A stretch of 64,000 nucleotides of DNA. Origin: Verrucomicrobiaceae bacterium UBA7681. GTDB taxonomy: Bacteria > Verrucomicrobiota > Verrucomicrobiia > Verrucomicrobiales > Verrucomicrobiaceae. Below, one piece after another: positions 7,382-16,348 of this stretch. The stretch's first letter is position 1. Each line of letters begins with the position of its first letter. The stretch is taken from the NCBI GenBank assembly GCA_002482965.1, contig DLGZ01000048.1, positions 104,716 to 168,715 on the forward strand. The letters are read 5' to 3'. The position numbers were made by a program, and so were the translations under genes. The notes beneath the pieces are model-generated. The model saw only the letters and a program-made list of their open reading frames with translations. It did no database searches and was not told the DNA's origin.

Positions 7382-8520
7382 AGCCCGTTTACATCATCGA
7401 AGCCAAGCGCACCCCCATCGGCCGCTTCGGCGGCGGCCTGAAAGCCCTTACCGCCGCAGAACTCGGTCACGCACTAGGTGACGCCATGCTTCCACCAGAA
7501 CTGCGCGCCCACATCCAGCAAGTCATCCTCGGCCAGGTCCTCCAAGCAGGCAGTGGCATGAACGTCGCACGTCAGATCGGCCTCAAGCTCGGCCTGCCGC
7601 AGGAAGTCCCCGCCTACACCGTCAACATGGCCTGCGGTTCCTCTCTCAAAGCCGTCGCCCTCGCCGCCGATGCCATCCGCAGTGGCGAAAACGATCTCGT
7701 CCTCGCCGGTGGCGTGGAAGTGATGAGCCGCGCCCCGCATTACGCCATGGATCTGCGCTGGGGCAAAAAACTCGGCGATTCCGCAATGCAAGACGCCATG
7801 TTCGTCGATGGCCTCACCGATCCCCTGCTCAAAATCGGCATGGGCGAAACCGCCGAACGCATCGCCGACAAACACAGCATCACTCGCGCCGAACAGGATG
7901 CCTTCGCGGCACTCAGCCAAAGCCGCGTCGCCGCCAGTCGCACCGCCTTGAGCCGCGAGATCATTCCGGCTGGCGATTTGACCGAAGACGAGCATCCCCG
8001 CGCCGACACCACGGTCGAATCCCTATCAAAGCTAAAGCCCGCCTTTCGCAAAGACGGCACCGTCACCGCCGGCAATGCCTCCGGCATCAATGACGGCGCA
8101 GCCCTCATCCTCCTCGCCAGTGAGGACGCCGTCTCACGTCACGGCCTGAAACCCAGGGCACGCATCATCGCCAGCGCCGCCGTCGGCTGCGATCCTGCCC
8201 TGATGGGCCTCGGCCCAGTGGGGGCCATTCGCAAAGTCTGCACCCAAACCGGCTGGAGCGTAGGAGAAGTTGATGCCATCGAAATCAACGAAGCCTTCGC
8301 CGCCCAGGCACTGGGCTGCATCAAGGAGCTCAATATAGACACAGTGAAGCTCAATCCACGCGGAGGCGCCATCGCCCTCGGCCACCCGATTGGAGCCAGC
8401 GGTGCACGCGTTTTGATAACCCTCCTGCACCACCTCGAAGACCACGGCTTGCGTCGTGGCATCGCCAGTCTCTGCATCGGCGGTGGCATGGGCATTGCTT
8501 TAGCGGTGGAGCTGGATTGA
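7378..8520 (+). CDS. Acetyl-CoA C-acetyltransferase (thiolase)
   Basis: A 380-residue thiolase with all catalytic elements: Cys86 in NMACGSS (acyl-enzyme nucleophile), NEAFAAQ, GHPIGASG with the catalytic His, and the second Cys in CIGGGMG. It catalyses reversible condensation or cleavage of acetoacetyl-CoA or longer 3-ketoacyl-CoA. It begins inside the stop codon of the CoA-transferase, and an SDR reductase lies upstream, consistent with ketone-body, butyrate-type or PHB metabolism. Length is slightly under the usual 390-395 residues, mainly from a short segment before the catalytic Cys. No truncation is evident. Confidence 0.93.
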   Translation: MKPVYIIEAKRTPIGRFGGGLKALTAAELGHALGDAMLPPELRAHIQQVILGQVLQAGSGMNVARQIGLKLGLPQEVPAYTVNMACGSSLKAVALAADAIRSGENDLVLAGGVEVMSRAPHYAMDLRWGKKLGDSAMQDAMFVDGLTDPLLKIGMGETAERIADKHSITRAEQDAFAALSQSRVAASRTALSREIIPAGDLTEDEHPRADTTVESLSKLKPAFRKDGTVTAGNASGINDGAALILLASEDAVSRHGLKPRARIIASAAVGCDPALMGLGPVGAIRKVCTQTGWSVGEVDAIEINEAFAAQALGCIKELNIDTVKLNPRGGAIALGHPIGASGARVLITLLHHLEDHGLRRGIASLCIGGGMGIALAVELD

Positions 8521-8607
8521 GACCTGTTCGCAGCAGCGGCTCATCAGGAAAAATGTACGCACGGCTTGCGCAGCCGCATCGTATCTCCATGATGAATTCC
8601 TCCCCAC

Positions 8608-9312
8608 ATGAGCGCTGTTTTTGACTCCCTTTCGCGATTTTACGCCTCCTCCATCGGCAAGAAGATTTTGGTGGCCCTCACCGGCCTCGCATTGTTCGGC
8701 TTTGTTATTGGTCACATGATCGGCAACCTGCTGATCTTTGTCGGCCGGGATGCCATCAATGAATACGGCCACCTGCTCCAGACCGCCCTGCATGGCGGCG
8801 GCGTCTGGATCGCCCGCGTCGGCTTGCTGGTCGCCGTGGTCATTCACATCGTCGCAACGATTTCACTGACCCGCGCCAACCGAGCCGCACGTCTGACCGA
8901 ATACGGCCAGCACAAGGCGCAGGTTTCCAGCAAGTCCTCCCGCATCATGATCTGGAGCGGTCTGACCATCCTGGCCTTCATCGTTTACCATCTGCTGCAC
9001 TTCACCGTTCACGCCGGCAACGACTACGGCACCTACAAGACCACGCTTCATGGCGAAACGGTGCATGACGTCTATCGCATGGTCATCGCCGGCTTCTCCT
9101 GGGCTCCCGCGGTGATCTTCTACATCATCGCCATGCTGCTTCTCACCAGCCATCTCAGCCACGGCTTCAGCAGCCTCTTCCAGACCCTCGGCGTCGCCAC
9201 GGACAAGACCGAGCCGCTCTTCAAGAAACTCGGTTACGCCTTCGCCGGTCTCATCCTCGTCGGCAACTGCTCCATCCCCATCGCCATCTACTTCTTCGGC
9301 TACGGACGTTAA
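8608..9312 (+). CDS. sdhC: Succinate dehydrogenase cytochrome b558 subunit
   Basis: A 234-residue integral membrane protein. Five hydrophobic segments are visible, including KILVALTGLALFGFVIGHMI, the one around GLLVAVVIHIVATISLT, ILAFIVYHLLHF, APAVIFYIIAMLLL and AFAGLILVGNCSIPIAIYFF. Histidines within several helices are candidate ligands for two b haems. The single large membrane subunit, with no separate SdhD, places it with the Bacillus/Wolinella-type (type B) succinate:quinone oxidoreductases. It anchors SdhA/SdhB and passes electrons to quinone. SdhA starts 18 bp downstream. Confidence 0.93.
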   Translation: MSAVFDSLSRFYASSIGKKILVALTGLALFGFVIGHMIGNLLIFVGRDAINEYGHLLQTALHGGGVWIARVGLLVAVVIHIVATISLTRANRAARLTEYGQHKAQVSSKSSRIMIWSGLTILAFIVYHLLHFTVHAGNDYGTYKTTLHGETVHDVYRMVIAGFSWAPAVIFYIIAMLLLTSHLSHGFSSLFQTLGVATDKTEPLFKKLGYAFAGLILVGNCSIPIAIYFFGYGR

Positions 9313-9330
9313 TTTTTTCTGCGACTCGCC

Positions 9331-11247
9331 ATGTCTCTTAATTCCAACATTCCCTCCGGCCCAATGGGCATGAAGTGGTCCAAGCACAAGCAGGACTCCA
9401 AGCTCATCAATCCGAAGAACAAGCGCAAGTTCACCGTCCTCGTCGTGGGCAGCGGCCTTGCAGGTTCCTCCGCAGCAGCAACGCTCTCGGAACTCGGCTA
9501 CAAGGTGAAGTGCTTCTGCTTCCAGGACAGCGCCCGCCGTGCGCACTCCATCGCAGCTCAGGGCGGCATCAACGCAGCCAAGAACTACCAGAACGACGGC
9601 GACAGCGTCCACCGTCTTTTCTACGACACCGTCAAAGGCGGCGACTTCCGCGCCCGTGAGGCCAACGTGCATCGTCTCGCTGAAGTCAGCGTCAACATCA
9701 TCGACCAATGCGTCGCCCAGGGCGTGCCCTTCGCCCGTGAATACGGCGGCATGCTGGCCAATCGCTCCTTCGGTGGCGCTCAGGTCAGCCGCACCTTTTA
9801 TGCGCGTGGTCAGACCGGACAGCAGCTCCTCCTCGGCGCTTATTCGGCCCTGAATAAGGAAATCGCCGGCGGCGGCGTGGAGATGTTCCCCCGCACGGAA
9901 ATGCTCGATCTCGTGACCGTGGACGGCCACGCCAAGGGCATAGTCACCCGCGACCTCGTCACCGGCAAAATCGAATCTCACGCAGGTGATGCCGTGCTCC
10001 TTTGCACCGGTGGTTACGGCAACGTCTTCTACCTCTCCACCAACGCGATGGGCTGCAACGTCACCGCGACGTGGCGCGCCCACCGCAAAGGCGCGTTCTT
10101 TGCCAATCCCTGCTACACGCAGATTCACCCGACCTGCATTCCTGTCAGTGGTGAGTATCAGAGCAAGCTCACGCTCATGTCCGAGTCCCTGCGCAACGAC
10201 GGTCGCGTGTGGGTGCCAAAAAATGCGGCAGACTGCGGCAAGTCCCCAGATCAAATCCCTGAAGCGGACCGCGACTACTACCTGGAGCGCAAATACCCCA
10301 GCTTCGGCAACCTTGCCCCTCGTGACATTTCCTCCCGTGCGGCCAAGGAAGCCTGTGATGACGGACGCGGCGTCGGCCCCGGCGGACGCGGCGTGTATCT
10401 TGACTTCGCAGAAGCCATCGGCCAGTTCGGTGCCAAGACCATCGCCGAACGCTACGGCAACCTCTTCGACATGTACGAGCGCATCACCGGTGAAAGCGCC
10501 TACAAGCGCCCGATGCGCATCTACCCCGCCGTCCATTACACCATGGGCGGCCTCTGGGTGGACTACAATCTCATGAGCAACCTCCCCGGCCTGCACGTGC
10601 TCGGCGAGGCGAACTTCTCCGACCACGGCGCGAACCGCCTCGGTGCCAGCGCCCTCATGCAGGGCCTCGCGGACGGCTATTTCGTCATCCCGACGACCAT
10701 CGCCAACTACCTCGTCAATGAGAAGCCCGGCAGCATCACCACCGAGCATCCAGAGTTCAAGAAAGCCGTCGAAAACTGCACCGCGCAGACCAAGCGCTTC
10801 CTCAACATTAAGGGCAAGCGCAGCGTAGACAGCTTCCACCGCGAACTCGGCCTCCTCGTCTGGGACAAATGCGGCATGGCCCGCACCAAAGAAGGCCTTA
10901 CAGAGGCCATCAACCGCATCCCCGCACTGCGCGAAGAATTCTGGCAGAACGTCAACGTTCCCGGCAGCGGTGACTTCACCAACCCCGAGCTCGAAAAAGC
11001 CGGCCGCGTGGCCGACTTCATGGAGTTCGCCGAACTTCTCTGCCTCGACGCCCGCCACCGCGAAGAAAGCTGCGGCGGCCACTTCCGCTCCGAGCATCAA
11101 TACCCCGATGGCGAAGCCAAGCGCGACGACGAAAACTTCAGCTACGCCGCCGCCTGGGAATACACCGGCAATTTCAGCCAGCCCACTCTCAACAAGGAGC
11201 CGCTGACCTTCGACGAAGTCCACCTTGCCGTCCGCAGCTACAAATAG
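9331..11247 (+). CDS. sdhA: Succinate dehydrogenase/fumarate reductase flavoprotein subunit
   Basis: A 638-residue catalytic subunit. Visible are the Rossmann dinucleotide motif VGSGLAGSSAAATL, the flavin-linking His within AHSIAAQGGINAA, the HPTCIPV active-site region, the capping-domain R-x-P-x-R-I-Y-P-A-V-H-Y-T-M-G-G-L block and GANRLGASALMQGL. It oxidises succinate to fumarate in the TCA cycle (or the reverse in fumarate respiration) and passes electrons to the SdhB iron-sulfur centres. The final base of its stop codon region abuts an inserted small gene (11247-11552), which interrupts the usual sdhA-sdhB junction. Confidence 0.96.
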   Translation: MSLNSNIPSGPMGMKWSKHKQDSKLINPKNKRKFTVLVVGSGLAGSSAAATLSELGYKVKCFCFQDSARRAHSIAAQGGINAAKNYQNDGDSVHRLFYDTVKGGDFRAREANVHRLAEVSVNIIDQCVAQGVPFAREYGGMLANRSFGGAQVSRTFYARGQTGQQLLLGAYSALNKEIAGGGVEMFPRTEMLDLVTVDGHAKGIVTRDLVTGKIESHAGDAVLLCTGGYGNVFYLSTNAMGCNVTATWRAHRKGAFFANPCYTQIHPTCIPVSGEYQSKLTLMSESLRNDGRVWVPKNAADCGKSPDQIPEADRDYYLERKYPSFGNLAPRDISSRAAKEACDDGRGVGPGGRGVYLDFAEAIGQFGAKTIAERYGNLFDMYERITGESAYKRPMRIYPAVHYTMGGLWVDYNLMSNLPGLHVLGEANFSDHGANRLGASALMQGLADGYFVIPTTIANYLVNEKPGSITTEHPEFKKAVENCTAQTKRFLNIKGKRSVDSFHRELGLLVWDKCGMARTKEGLTEAINRIPALREEFWQNVNVPGSGDFTNPELEKAGRVADFMEFAELLCLDARHREESCGGHFRSEHQYPDGEAKRDDENFSYAAAWEYTGNFSQPTLNKEPLTFDEVHLAVRSYK

Positions 11248-11552
11248 TGTTTTCAGCCGTCATGACCCGCGAATCTGAGTCCGAACTCCTCCATTTCTGC
11301 GCCACTCAGCGCGGGGAGTTCTGCGAAGACGCGTGGACCAACTTTGCCCCCATCGAAAAGCAGGAAATGGCCGCCGTTTGCCTCTTCCTCGCCGGAGTTG
11401 ACTGGTTCGGCCATGAACACGGTCTCCGCGCCGCCGCCCGCCGCCTGCTCAATGGAGTCGATACCACCTTCGCCGCCTTGGCCATCGCACTCCGCTTCGA
11501 TACCCCCCGGTTCGCCAACTCGCTTAAAAGGAGGCTGGGCCTGCATGCATAG
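11247..11552 (+). CDS. Small hypothetical protein inserted between sdhA and sdhB
   Basis: 101 residues as read from 11247; an ATG at 11262 (MTRESESELLHF) is an equally likely start. Mostly helical, with no recognised motif, signal peptide or membrane segment. It overlaps the next gene: its last codons CAT GCA TAG contain that gene's ATG CAT region, so the two are translationally coupled. Size, helical nature and pairing with a nucleotidyltransferase-like gene are consistent with a partner or antitoxin-like role, but that is inference. It could instead be a lineage-specific protein co-expressed with succinate dehydrogenase. Confidence 0.6.
   Translation: MFSAVMTRESESELLHFCATQRGEFCEDAWTNFAPIEKQEMAAVCLFLAGVDWFGHEHGLRAAARRLLNGVDTTFAALAIALRFDTPRFANSLKRRLGLHA
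11526..11534 (+). promoter_or_regulatory. Strong ribosome-binding site deciding the start at 11545
   Basis: AAAAGGAGG lies 10 bp before the ATG at 11545, inside the coding end of the preceding small gene. It supports translation of the nucleotidyltransferase-like gene from 11545 rather than from the longer upstream frame. Confidence 0.7.
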
Positions 11553-12120
11553 TCTTCACCCAGACCTGACCCGTGCCATGGGCGCGATGATGGATCGCAT
11601 TGACGGCTTTCTGCGCGAAGCAGGCTATTCCGGCGAACCAGTCCAGATGTATCTCGCCGGGGGTATGGCCGTTCACTACCACTGCGGCACACGCTATACC
11701 GACGATGTGGACGCCACTTTCTCCCGACGCTTGATCCTGCCCTTTGAAAAGCTGGTCATCGCCTACATGCGTGAGACGGGAACTCCCTCAAGCATCTACT
11801 TCGACACCACTTACAACGACACCTTCGCTCTCTTGCATCCCGATCATCGCGAATCCTGCGTCGAGTGGGAAGGCATGGGCAATGGTCAGCGGTTGATTCA
11901 CCTGCTGGTCTTCTGCCCGGTCGATCTGGCAGTGTCAAAACTCTCCAGGTTTTCACCGAACGATCAGGCTGATATTCTTGCACTGGCCCGCCAGCGTTAC
12001 TTCACCACGGATCAACTCCAGACCCGTGCCACCGAGGCCCTCGGCCACTACGTTGGCGAAACGCGCTGGATTCACCTCAATCTGGCCCAGATCAGCCAGG
12101 AAATCGCCCTCGCCGCTTAA
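11545..12120 (+). CDS. Nucleotidyltransferase-like (DUF6036/AbiEii-type) protein
   Basis: A 191-residue protein. Residues about 32-50 read AGGMAVHYHCGTRYTDDVD: the GG motif followed by an acidic D-D-V-D pair, the metal-binding signature of the MNT/AbiEii nucleotidyltransferase superfamily. Further on, PVDLAVSKLSRFSPNDQADI matches the conserved D-L-x-x-x-K-x-x-R-x...D-x-x-D-I segment of DUF6036-type proteins. Known relatives include toxins that add nucleotides to tRNA or proteins, but many are uncharacterised. It lies inside the sdh operon, coupled to the upstream small gene and 22 bp before sdhB. A toxin role is inference only. Confidence 0.7.
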   Translation: MHSLHPDLTRAMGAMMDRIDGFLREAGYSGEPVQMYLAGGMAVHYHCGTRYTDDVDATFSRRLILPFEKLVIAYMRETGTPSSIYFDTTYNDTFALLHPDHRESCVEWEGMGNGQRLIHLLVFCPVDLAVSKLSRFSPNDQADILALARQRYFTTDQLQTRATEALGHYVGETRWIHLNLAQISQEIALAA

Positions 12121-12142
12121 TTTTTCATCAAACCAAGTCCCC

Positions 12143-12931
12143 ATGTCTCAACTCAATCTGCACCTCAAAGTCTGGCGTCAGAACGGCTCACAGCCCGGTC
12201 ATTTCCAGGACATCGACGCCCCGGACATTCCTGATCATGCCTCCTTCCTGGAGATGATGGACATCATCAACGAGCGCCTCATTTCCAAAGGCGAAGACCC
12301 CGTGGCCTTTGACCACGACTGCCGCGAAGGCATCTGCGGCGCCTGCTCCATGCAGATCAATGGTGTGCCGCACGGCCCGGCCAAGGCCACCACGACCTGC
12401 CAGCTTCACATGCGCAAGTTCCGCACCGGCGACACCATCTGGGTCGAGCCCTTCCGCGCACGTGCCTTCCCCGTCCTGAAGGATCTCATGATCGACCGCG
12501 GTGCCTTTGACCGCATCCAACAGGCCGGCGGCTTCATCAGCGTGCGCACCGGTGCGCCGCAGGACGCCAACGCCCTCCCCATTGGCAAAGTCGTCGCCGA
12601 CGCCGCCATGGACGCCGCCGAGTGCATCGGCTGCGGTGCCTGCGTGGCCGCCTGTAAAAACGCCAGCGCCATGCTCTTCGTCTCCGCGAAAGCCGGCCAG
12701 CTCAATTCCCTTCCCCAGGGCCAGCCCGAAAAAGACCGCCGCACCCTCGGCATGGTCCGCCAGATGGACAAAGAAGGTTTTGGCAATTGCACCAATCAAT
12801 ACGAGTGCGAAGCCGCCTGCCCCAAGGAGATCAGCGTCCGCTGGATCACCAAGCTCAATCGCGACTACGCGGTTGCGTCCATCAAAGACGCCTTCGGCAA
12901 CTCCCCCAAGGAAGCGGGCGGCGGCGACTGA
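12143..12931 (+). CDS. sdhB: Succinate dehydrogenase/fumarate reductase iron-sulfur subunit
   Basis: A 262-residue protein with all three iron-sulfur sites. The 2Fe-2S site is CREGICGACSMQINGVPHGP with a later TTCQL. The 4Fe-4S motif is CIGCGACVAACKN. The last cysteine set, with CTNQYECEAACPKEI, serves the third cluster. It relays electrons from SdhA flavin to SdhC haem and quinone. Start chosen at the ATG giving MSQLNLHLKVWRQNG, which matches the N-terminal ferredoxin fold of the type B family; the upstream open frame is non-homologous. It completes the sdhCAB set despite the two-gene insertion before it. Confidence 0.96.
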   Translation: MSQLNLHLKVWRQNGSQPGHFQDIDAPDIPDHASFLEMMDIINERLISKGEDPVAFDHDCREGICGACSMQINGVPHGPAKATTTCQLHMRKFRTGDTIWVEPFRARAFPVLKDLMIDRGAFDRIQQAGGFISVRTGAPQDANALPIGKVVADAAMDAAECIGCGACVAACKNASAMLFVSAKAGQLNSLPQGQPEKDRRTLGMVRQMDKEGFGNCTNQYECEAACPKEISVRWITKLNRDYAVASIKDAFGNSPKEAGGGD

Positions 12932-12937
12932 TCCGTT

Positions 12938-13657
12938 TTACGGCTTCGGTTCCCCAGGAGGCGCAGGCTTGTCCTGGTCCGATGGAGGACGGCGGAATCC
13001 GTCCTTGGGCTCGCCACCACGCTCGCGAAATTTCATGAATTCCTGACCTGCCGCCTCGCGGTAGATCTCACGGAATTTTTTGAAGGCCTCCATGCGCGCC
13101 TCAGGAGGTATCGTATCCATTTTCGCCAGCGCTTCTTTGACTCTTGGCAGTTGCAACAGCCGCTCATGAAATCCACGCGTCTCATCCCGCCGCTCGGGCC
13201 TGGAGATCGATTGCAGCTCTGCCCCAAGCCGGATGGCCGCCATGTGCGCAAAATTGGGCGAGTCCGGCTTCGGCATTTCCGGCAGACCGCGCTGATCCAT
13301 CGGAAATTGCGGTTTGATCTTCTCCAGGATCGCCACGGCCTCAGGGTCAATATCCTTCAGCGCCGAATGCAGCGTGTTGCGCATATCCTCATTCGCACGC
13401 AACGCCTTGTCACGCGCCTCAATGACTTCTGGACGCTGCCAGGCCTTTTCGAAAGCAGCGCGCACCCTCTGCTTTTCAGATTCGGAGAGCTTTTCAAAAC
13501 CATCAAACCCGCGCGGCGGCTTGCCCATGTTGTGCATCATTCCCGGAGATCCACGATGCGGCGGTCCATCACCGGGTGATGGCGGCTTTGGTTTGTCGCC
13601 TTCAGACTGAGCTAGGACAGCCGTGACGAGGGCAAATAAGAGAACCAGAGGACGCAT
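12938..13657 (-). CDS. Exported Pro-rich helical protein, function unknown
   Basis: About 239 residues from the ATG at 13657, which gives a clear signal peptide (MRPLVLLFALVTAVLAQS). A Pro/Gly/Lys-rich segment follows (residues about 20-50), then a helical, charged domain with repeated E-x-x-R/K patterns resembling the heavy-metal resistance/Spy-like (LTXXQ) periplasmic fold in style, though I do not see a definite LTXXQ motif. The C-terminus is again Pro-rich. A longer start at 13717 is possible. Convergent with sdhB, 6 bp between stops. Probably periplasmic; function unknown. Confidence 0.65.
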   Translation of the reverse strand: MRPLVLLFALVTAVLAQSEGDKPKPPSPGDGPPHRGSPGMMHNMGKPPRGFDGFEKLSESEKQRVRAAFEKAWQRPEVIEARDKALRANEDMRNTLHSALKDIDPEAVAILEKIKPQFPMDQRGLPEMPKPDSPNFAHMAAIRLGAELQSISRPERRDETRGFHERLLQLPRVKEALAKMDTIPPEARMEAFKKFREIYREAAGQEFMKFRERGGEPKDGFRRPPSDQDKPAPPGEPKP

Positions 13658-13754
13658 GGCGGTCAATTTCCGCTGCTGCGCTCTGTTGGCAACTTGATAG
13701 CTGGTCTCAGTATTCATTGGGGCTAATAACACCTCCGCCTGCCAAAAGTTGCAT

Positions 13755-14765
13755 TCACTTGATACGCTCCAGTTTCAGCAAGGGGGCCGCCGGAGATGCA
13801 AACTGCGCCACATAAAGATTTCCCTCAGCATCCACAGCCACCCCATGAGGATGTATGAAGGTCCTGCCATCGCTCTTCATCGGCTGCAGCACCCCGTCCT
13901 GATAAACCGCCGCCGGAGCCCCAATATTGGAAACAATCCGATACTCCCGATCCACGATGGAAATAAACCCGGGCGCATTCTTGTCCTTCGGCCACTGGTC
14001 GCCCAGATGCGGCACAATCGCATACTCTCCCCAAAGTACGACATCACGCGGATTCCCGCCAGGCATCGCGATTTTGTCGATGAACTTCCCCTCGACCGTG
14101 AACCGCTTGATTTCCTGCTGATCACTCATGGCTATAATCACCCGCGTTTTTGCTGAATCCGACACATCAAGTCCGCCTCCGTGCGGCCCCCAATGCTTCA
14201 ACTGGTTCTCCCCTTCCCCCAAATTCCCACCCCACCAGCGCAGCAGCGAACCATCCGGTTTGTAATGAAAAATGTAGTCCTTCCCGTAGCCGTCGAAGAC
14301 GCAAAACTCCCCGTTCGCGAAGTGAATCGTCTTCGAAGGCCGGTACTCATTTGCAGTCCCATGCAGCTTCGCTCGTTCCGGCCACGCATAATGCGCCAGT
14401 TCTTCGCCATCCAGCGTCAGTTTGCGCACCTCATGGAGCTGCGTGTCCGTGATAAACAGCACCTCCCGCTCCCCTTCACGTACGAGACTCATCCCATGCG
14501 CCCCCGGCATGCGCGCCGTCCAGTGCTTGATCAAGCCCCCCGTTTTCGAATCAAGAATGATCACATTGTTCCTCACGTCATCCGTCAGAAACAACAACCG
14601 CCCCAGTGAATCCACCGCCACAGCGTGCCCATTTTTCACATTTACCTCCCCCAGCGACTCCCGTCCCCAGCCAGGAACTACCCGGTAACGAAACTCCCCT
14701 TGGCCAAGAATGTCTTCAGCTTGGGAAAAACCTGCTGCAAGCAGGCAGAAGATAACAAAACGCAT
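13755..14765 (-). CDS. Exported NHL/beta-propeller repeat protein
   Basis: About 336 residues from the ATG at 14765. An N-terminal signal peptide (MRFVIFCLLAAGFSQAE) is followed by a series of propeller-type blades with recurring patterns such as GHAVAVDSLGRLLFLTD, GAHGMSLV, FITDTQLHEVRKLTLDG and, near the end, PHGVAVDAEGNLYVAQF, the typical NHL-repeat strand. Such proteins in this phylum are usually secreted or periplasmic and of unknown ligand; sugar-binding or hydrolytic roles have been suggested for relatives. It is followed on the same strand, about 100 bp downstream, by the Pro-rich exported protein. Confidence 0.8.
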   Translation of the reverse strand: MRFVIFCLLAAGFSQAEDILGQGEFRYRVVPGWGRESLGEVNVKNGHAVAVDSLGRLLFLTDDVRNNVIILDSKTGGLIKHWTARMPGAHGMSLVREGEREVLFITDTQLHEVRKLTLDGEELAHYAWPERAKLHGTANEYRPSKTIHFANGEFCVFDGYGKDYIFHYKPDGSLLRWWGGNLGEGENQLKHWGPHGGGLDVSDSAKTRVIIAMSDQQEIKRFTVEGKFIDKIAMPGGNPRDVVLWGEYAIVPHLGDQWPKDKNAPGFISIVDREYRIVSNIGAPAAVYQDGVLQPMKSDGRTFIHPHGVAVDAEGNLYVAQFASPAAPLLKLERIK

Positions 14766-14865
14766 CATGCAGCATGCAATCACGCTGCGCGCCTTGATGC
14801 AAGATCAACGCATGGATGGTTTGCCAGCACTCGTATTGCTGCGAGGGTGATTCCCGCTTCTTCTC

Positions 14866-15561
14866 ATGGTTTTCATTCTCATTGTCGCTGCACTATTTCT
14901 CGGTCTTGCCGTCGCCCGATGGGCGCAGGCGCGCCATGAGTCGATGATGCTCAAAGGCTTTCGTGCCAACGCACCCACCGCACACACCGGCGGCGAAATC
15001 GCCCTCATGTTTCTGAAATCCGAAGGCGTGGATGATGTGCAGATCGTCGAGCACAACGCCGTCGTGACCGATTACTTCGACCCGACCCGTCGTCGCTTGT
15101 TTCTGCGTCGGGATGTCGCCGAGGGCACAACTTTGTCTGCCTGGGCCATCGCCCTGCATGAGGCGGCCCATGCGCTGCAGACGGGCGAGTCCTTGAGCGA
15201 ACTCAAGTGGCGGCAGAGCTGCATTCGCATGAGCCGCTACATTCCCATGGCCGCTGTCTTCGCCATCGTAGGGCTGATGATCGCCCGTATTCTCATAGCG
15301 AAGAACGCCATTTTCGTCACCGCCGGAGTGATCGTCATCCTGCTGCTGCTGAACCTCGGCAGCGTGCCGCTGGAGTTCAATGCCAACAAGCGCCTGCGCC
15401 GCTTCCTGGATGATTATCTCAAAAATCATCCCCAGGCTGGCAGCCGGCTCGATGAACTGCTTTTCTGCATGGCCATCCGTGAAGTGGGTGACCTGCTGCG
15501 CTCGCCGCGCTATTTCTTTCTTAGCGCCCTGCCCGGCACGGGAAAGATGCGGCCGCAGTGA
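14866..15561 (+). CDS. Neutral zinc metallopeptidase (YugP-type, membrane)
   Basis: A 231-residue membrane protease of the Zn_peptidase_2 family. N-terminal membrane helix (MVFILIVAALFLGLAVARW); zinc-binding HEAAH in IALHEAAHALQ at about residues 97-101; two further hydrophobic helices (PMAAVFAIVGLMIARIL and FVTAGVIVILLLLNLGSVPLEF); then a domain with NANKRLRRFLDDY, similar to the conserved E-F-x-A-S/N-x-R-A segment of YugP. Predicted to cut substrates at the membrane face; targets are unknown. Preceded by a divergent promoter region shared with the NHL gene. Confidence 0.88.
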   Translation: MVFILIVAALFLGLAVARWAQARHESMMLKGFRANAPTAHTGGEIALMFLKSEGVDDVQIVEHNAVVTDYFDPTRRRLFLRRDVAEGTTLSAWAIALHEAAHALQTGESLSELKWRQSCIRMSRYIPMAAVFAIVGLMIARILIAKNAIFVTAGVIVILLLLNLGSVPLEFNANKRLRRFLDDYLKNHPQAGSRLDELLFCMAIREVGDLLRSPRYFFLSALPGTGKMRPQ

Positions 15562-15604
15562 TCTTGTGTGGCAAGGCCTCCCTCATGGGTGACGTTGTGC
15601 TCTC

Positions 15605-16315
15605 ATGGTTAAACTTGCCGCTCTCTTCATTCTTGCCACCGCGTCCATGCTTCACGCCGACACGCAAACACCGACCTCCTTCAGCGGTGATTTTGTCATC
15701 AAGGTCAACTACCGCTACCTGCTGAGCAAGCCGGAGGGCTACGCGGACAGCCCGGACAAGAAATGGCCGCTGGTGGTCTTTCTGCACGGCTCTGGCGAAC
15801 GCGGCTCCGATCTCGAACTGATCAAGAAACACGGACCTCCGAAACTGCTGGCTGCCGGACAGAAATTTCCCGCCATCATCGCCAGCCTGCAATGCGAATC
15901 CAACAACCTATGGAATCCGCACGGCGTCCAAGCGGTCACTGATCATCTGGTCAAGACGCTGCATGTGGATCCCAAGCGCGTTTATCTCACGGGCATCAGC
16001 ATGGGTGGCTTTGGCACTTGGGAGACCACCTTTGAGTATCCTGAGACTTATGCAGCCATCGCACCCATCTGTGGCGGTGCCGGTGTGCGCTGGGTGACAG
16101 CGCAGCGTCTCAAGAGCATGCCCTGCTGGATTTTCCACGGTGACAAAGACGGCGCCGTTCCGGTGGAGAACAGCCTGAAGATTTACGACGCCCTGAAAAA
16201 GATCGACGCTCCAGTCAAACTCACCATCTACCCCGGCGTCGGTCATGATTCGTGGACTCAGACCTATGCCAATCCGGAATTCTGGAGCTGGCTGTTTGAG
16301 CAGAAGAAGCCATGA
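15605..16315 (+). CDS. Exported alpha/beta-hydrolase (esterase/dienelactone-hydrolase-like)
   Basis: A 236-residue enzyme with signal peptide (MVKLAALFILATASMLHADT). The triad is visible: Ser in GISMGG (about residue 132), Asp in HGDKDGAVP (about 180) and His in GVGHDSW (about 214). The oxyanion region is FLHGSGERG. This is the PHB-depolymerase/phospholipase-carboxylesterase-like secreted esterase type common in Verrucomicrobiota and Planctomycetota, often acting on polysaccharide side-chain esters. The substrate is not determinable. The next hydrolase gene follows 33 bp later on the same strand, suggesting co-transcription. Confidence 0.88.
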   Translation: MVKLAALFILATASMLHADTQTPTSFSGDFVIKVNYRYLLSKPEGYADSPDKKWPLVVFLHGSGERGSDLELIKKHGPPKLLAAGQKFPAIIASLQCESNNLWNPHGVQAVTDHLVKTLHVDPKRVYLTGISMGGFGTWETTFEYPETYAAIAPICGGAGVRWVTAQRLKSMPCWIFHGDKDGAVPVENSLKIYDALKKIDAPVKLTIYPGVGHDSWTQTYANPEFWSWLFEQKKP

Positions 16316-16348
16316 CAGGCGGCAGGCCCGGCGGGCGTTTGATCTCCC

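Noticed and set aside
8863..11223. A 786-codon open frame on the minus strand opposite sdhA.
   Set aside because: It is antisense to an unambiguous sdhA gene and its translation is repetitive Gly/Ala/Glu/His-rich, the usual shadow of high-GC coding bias.
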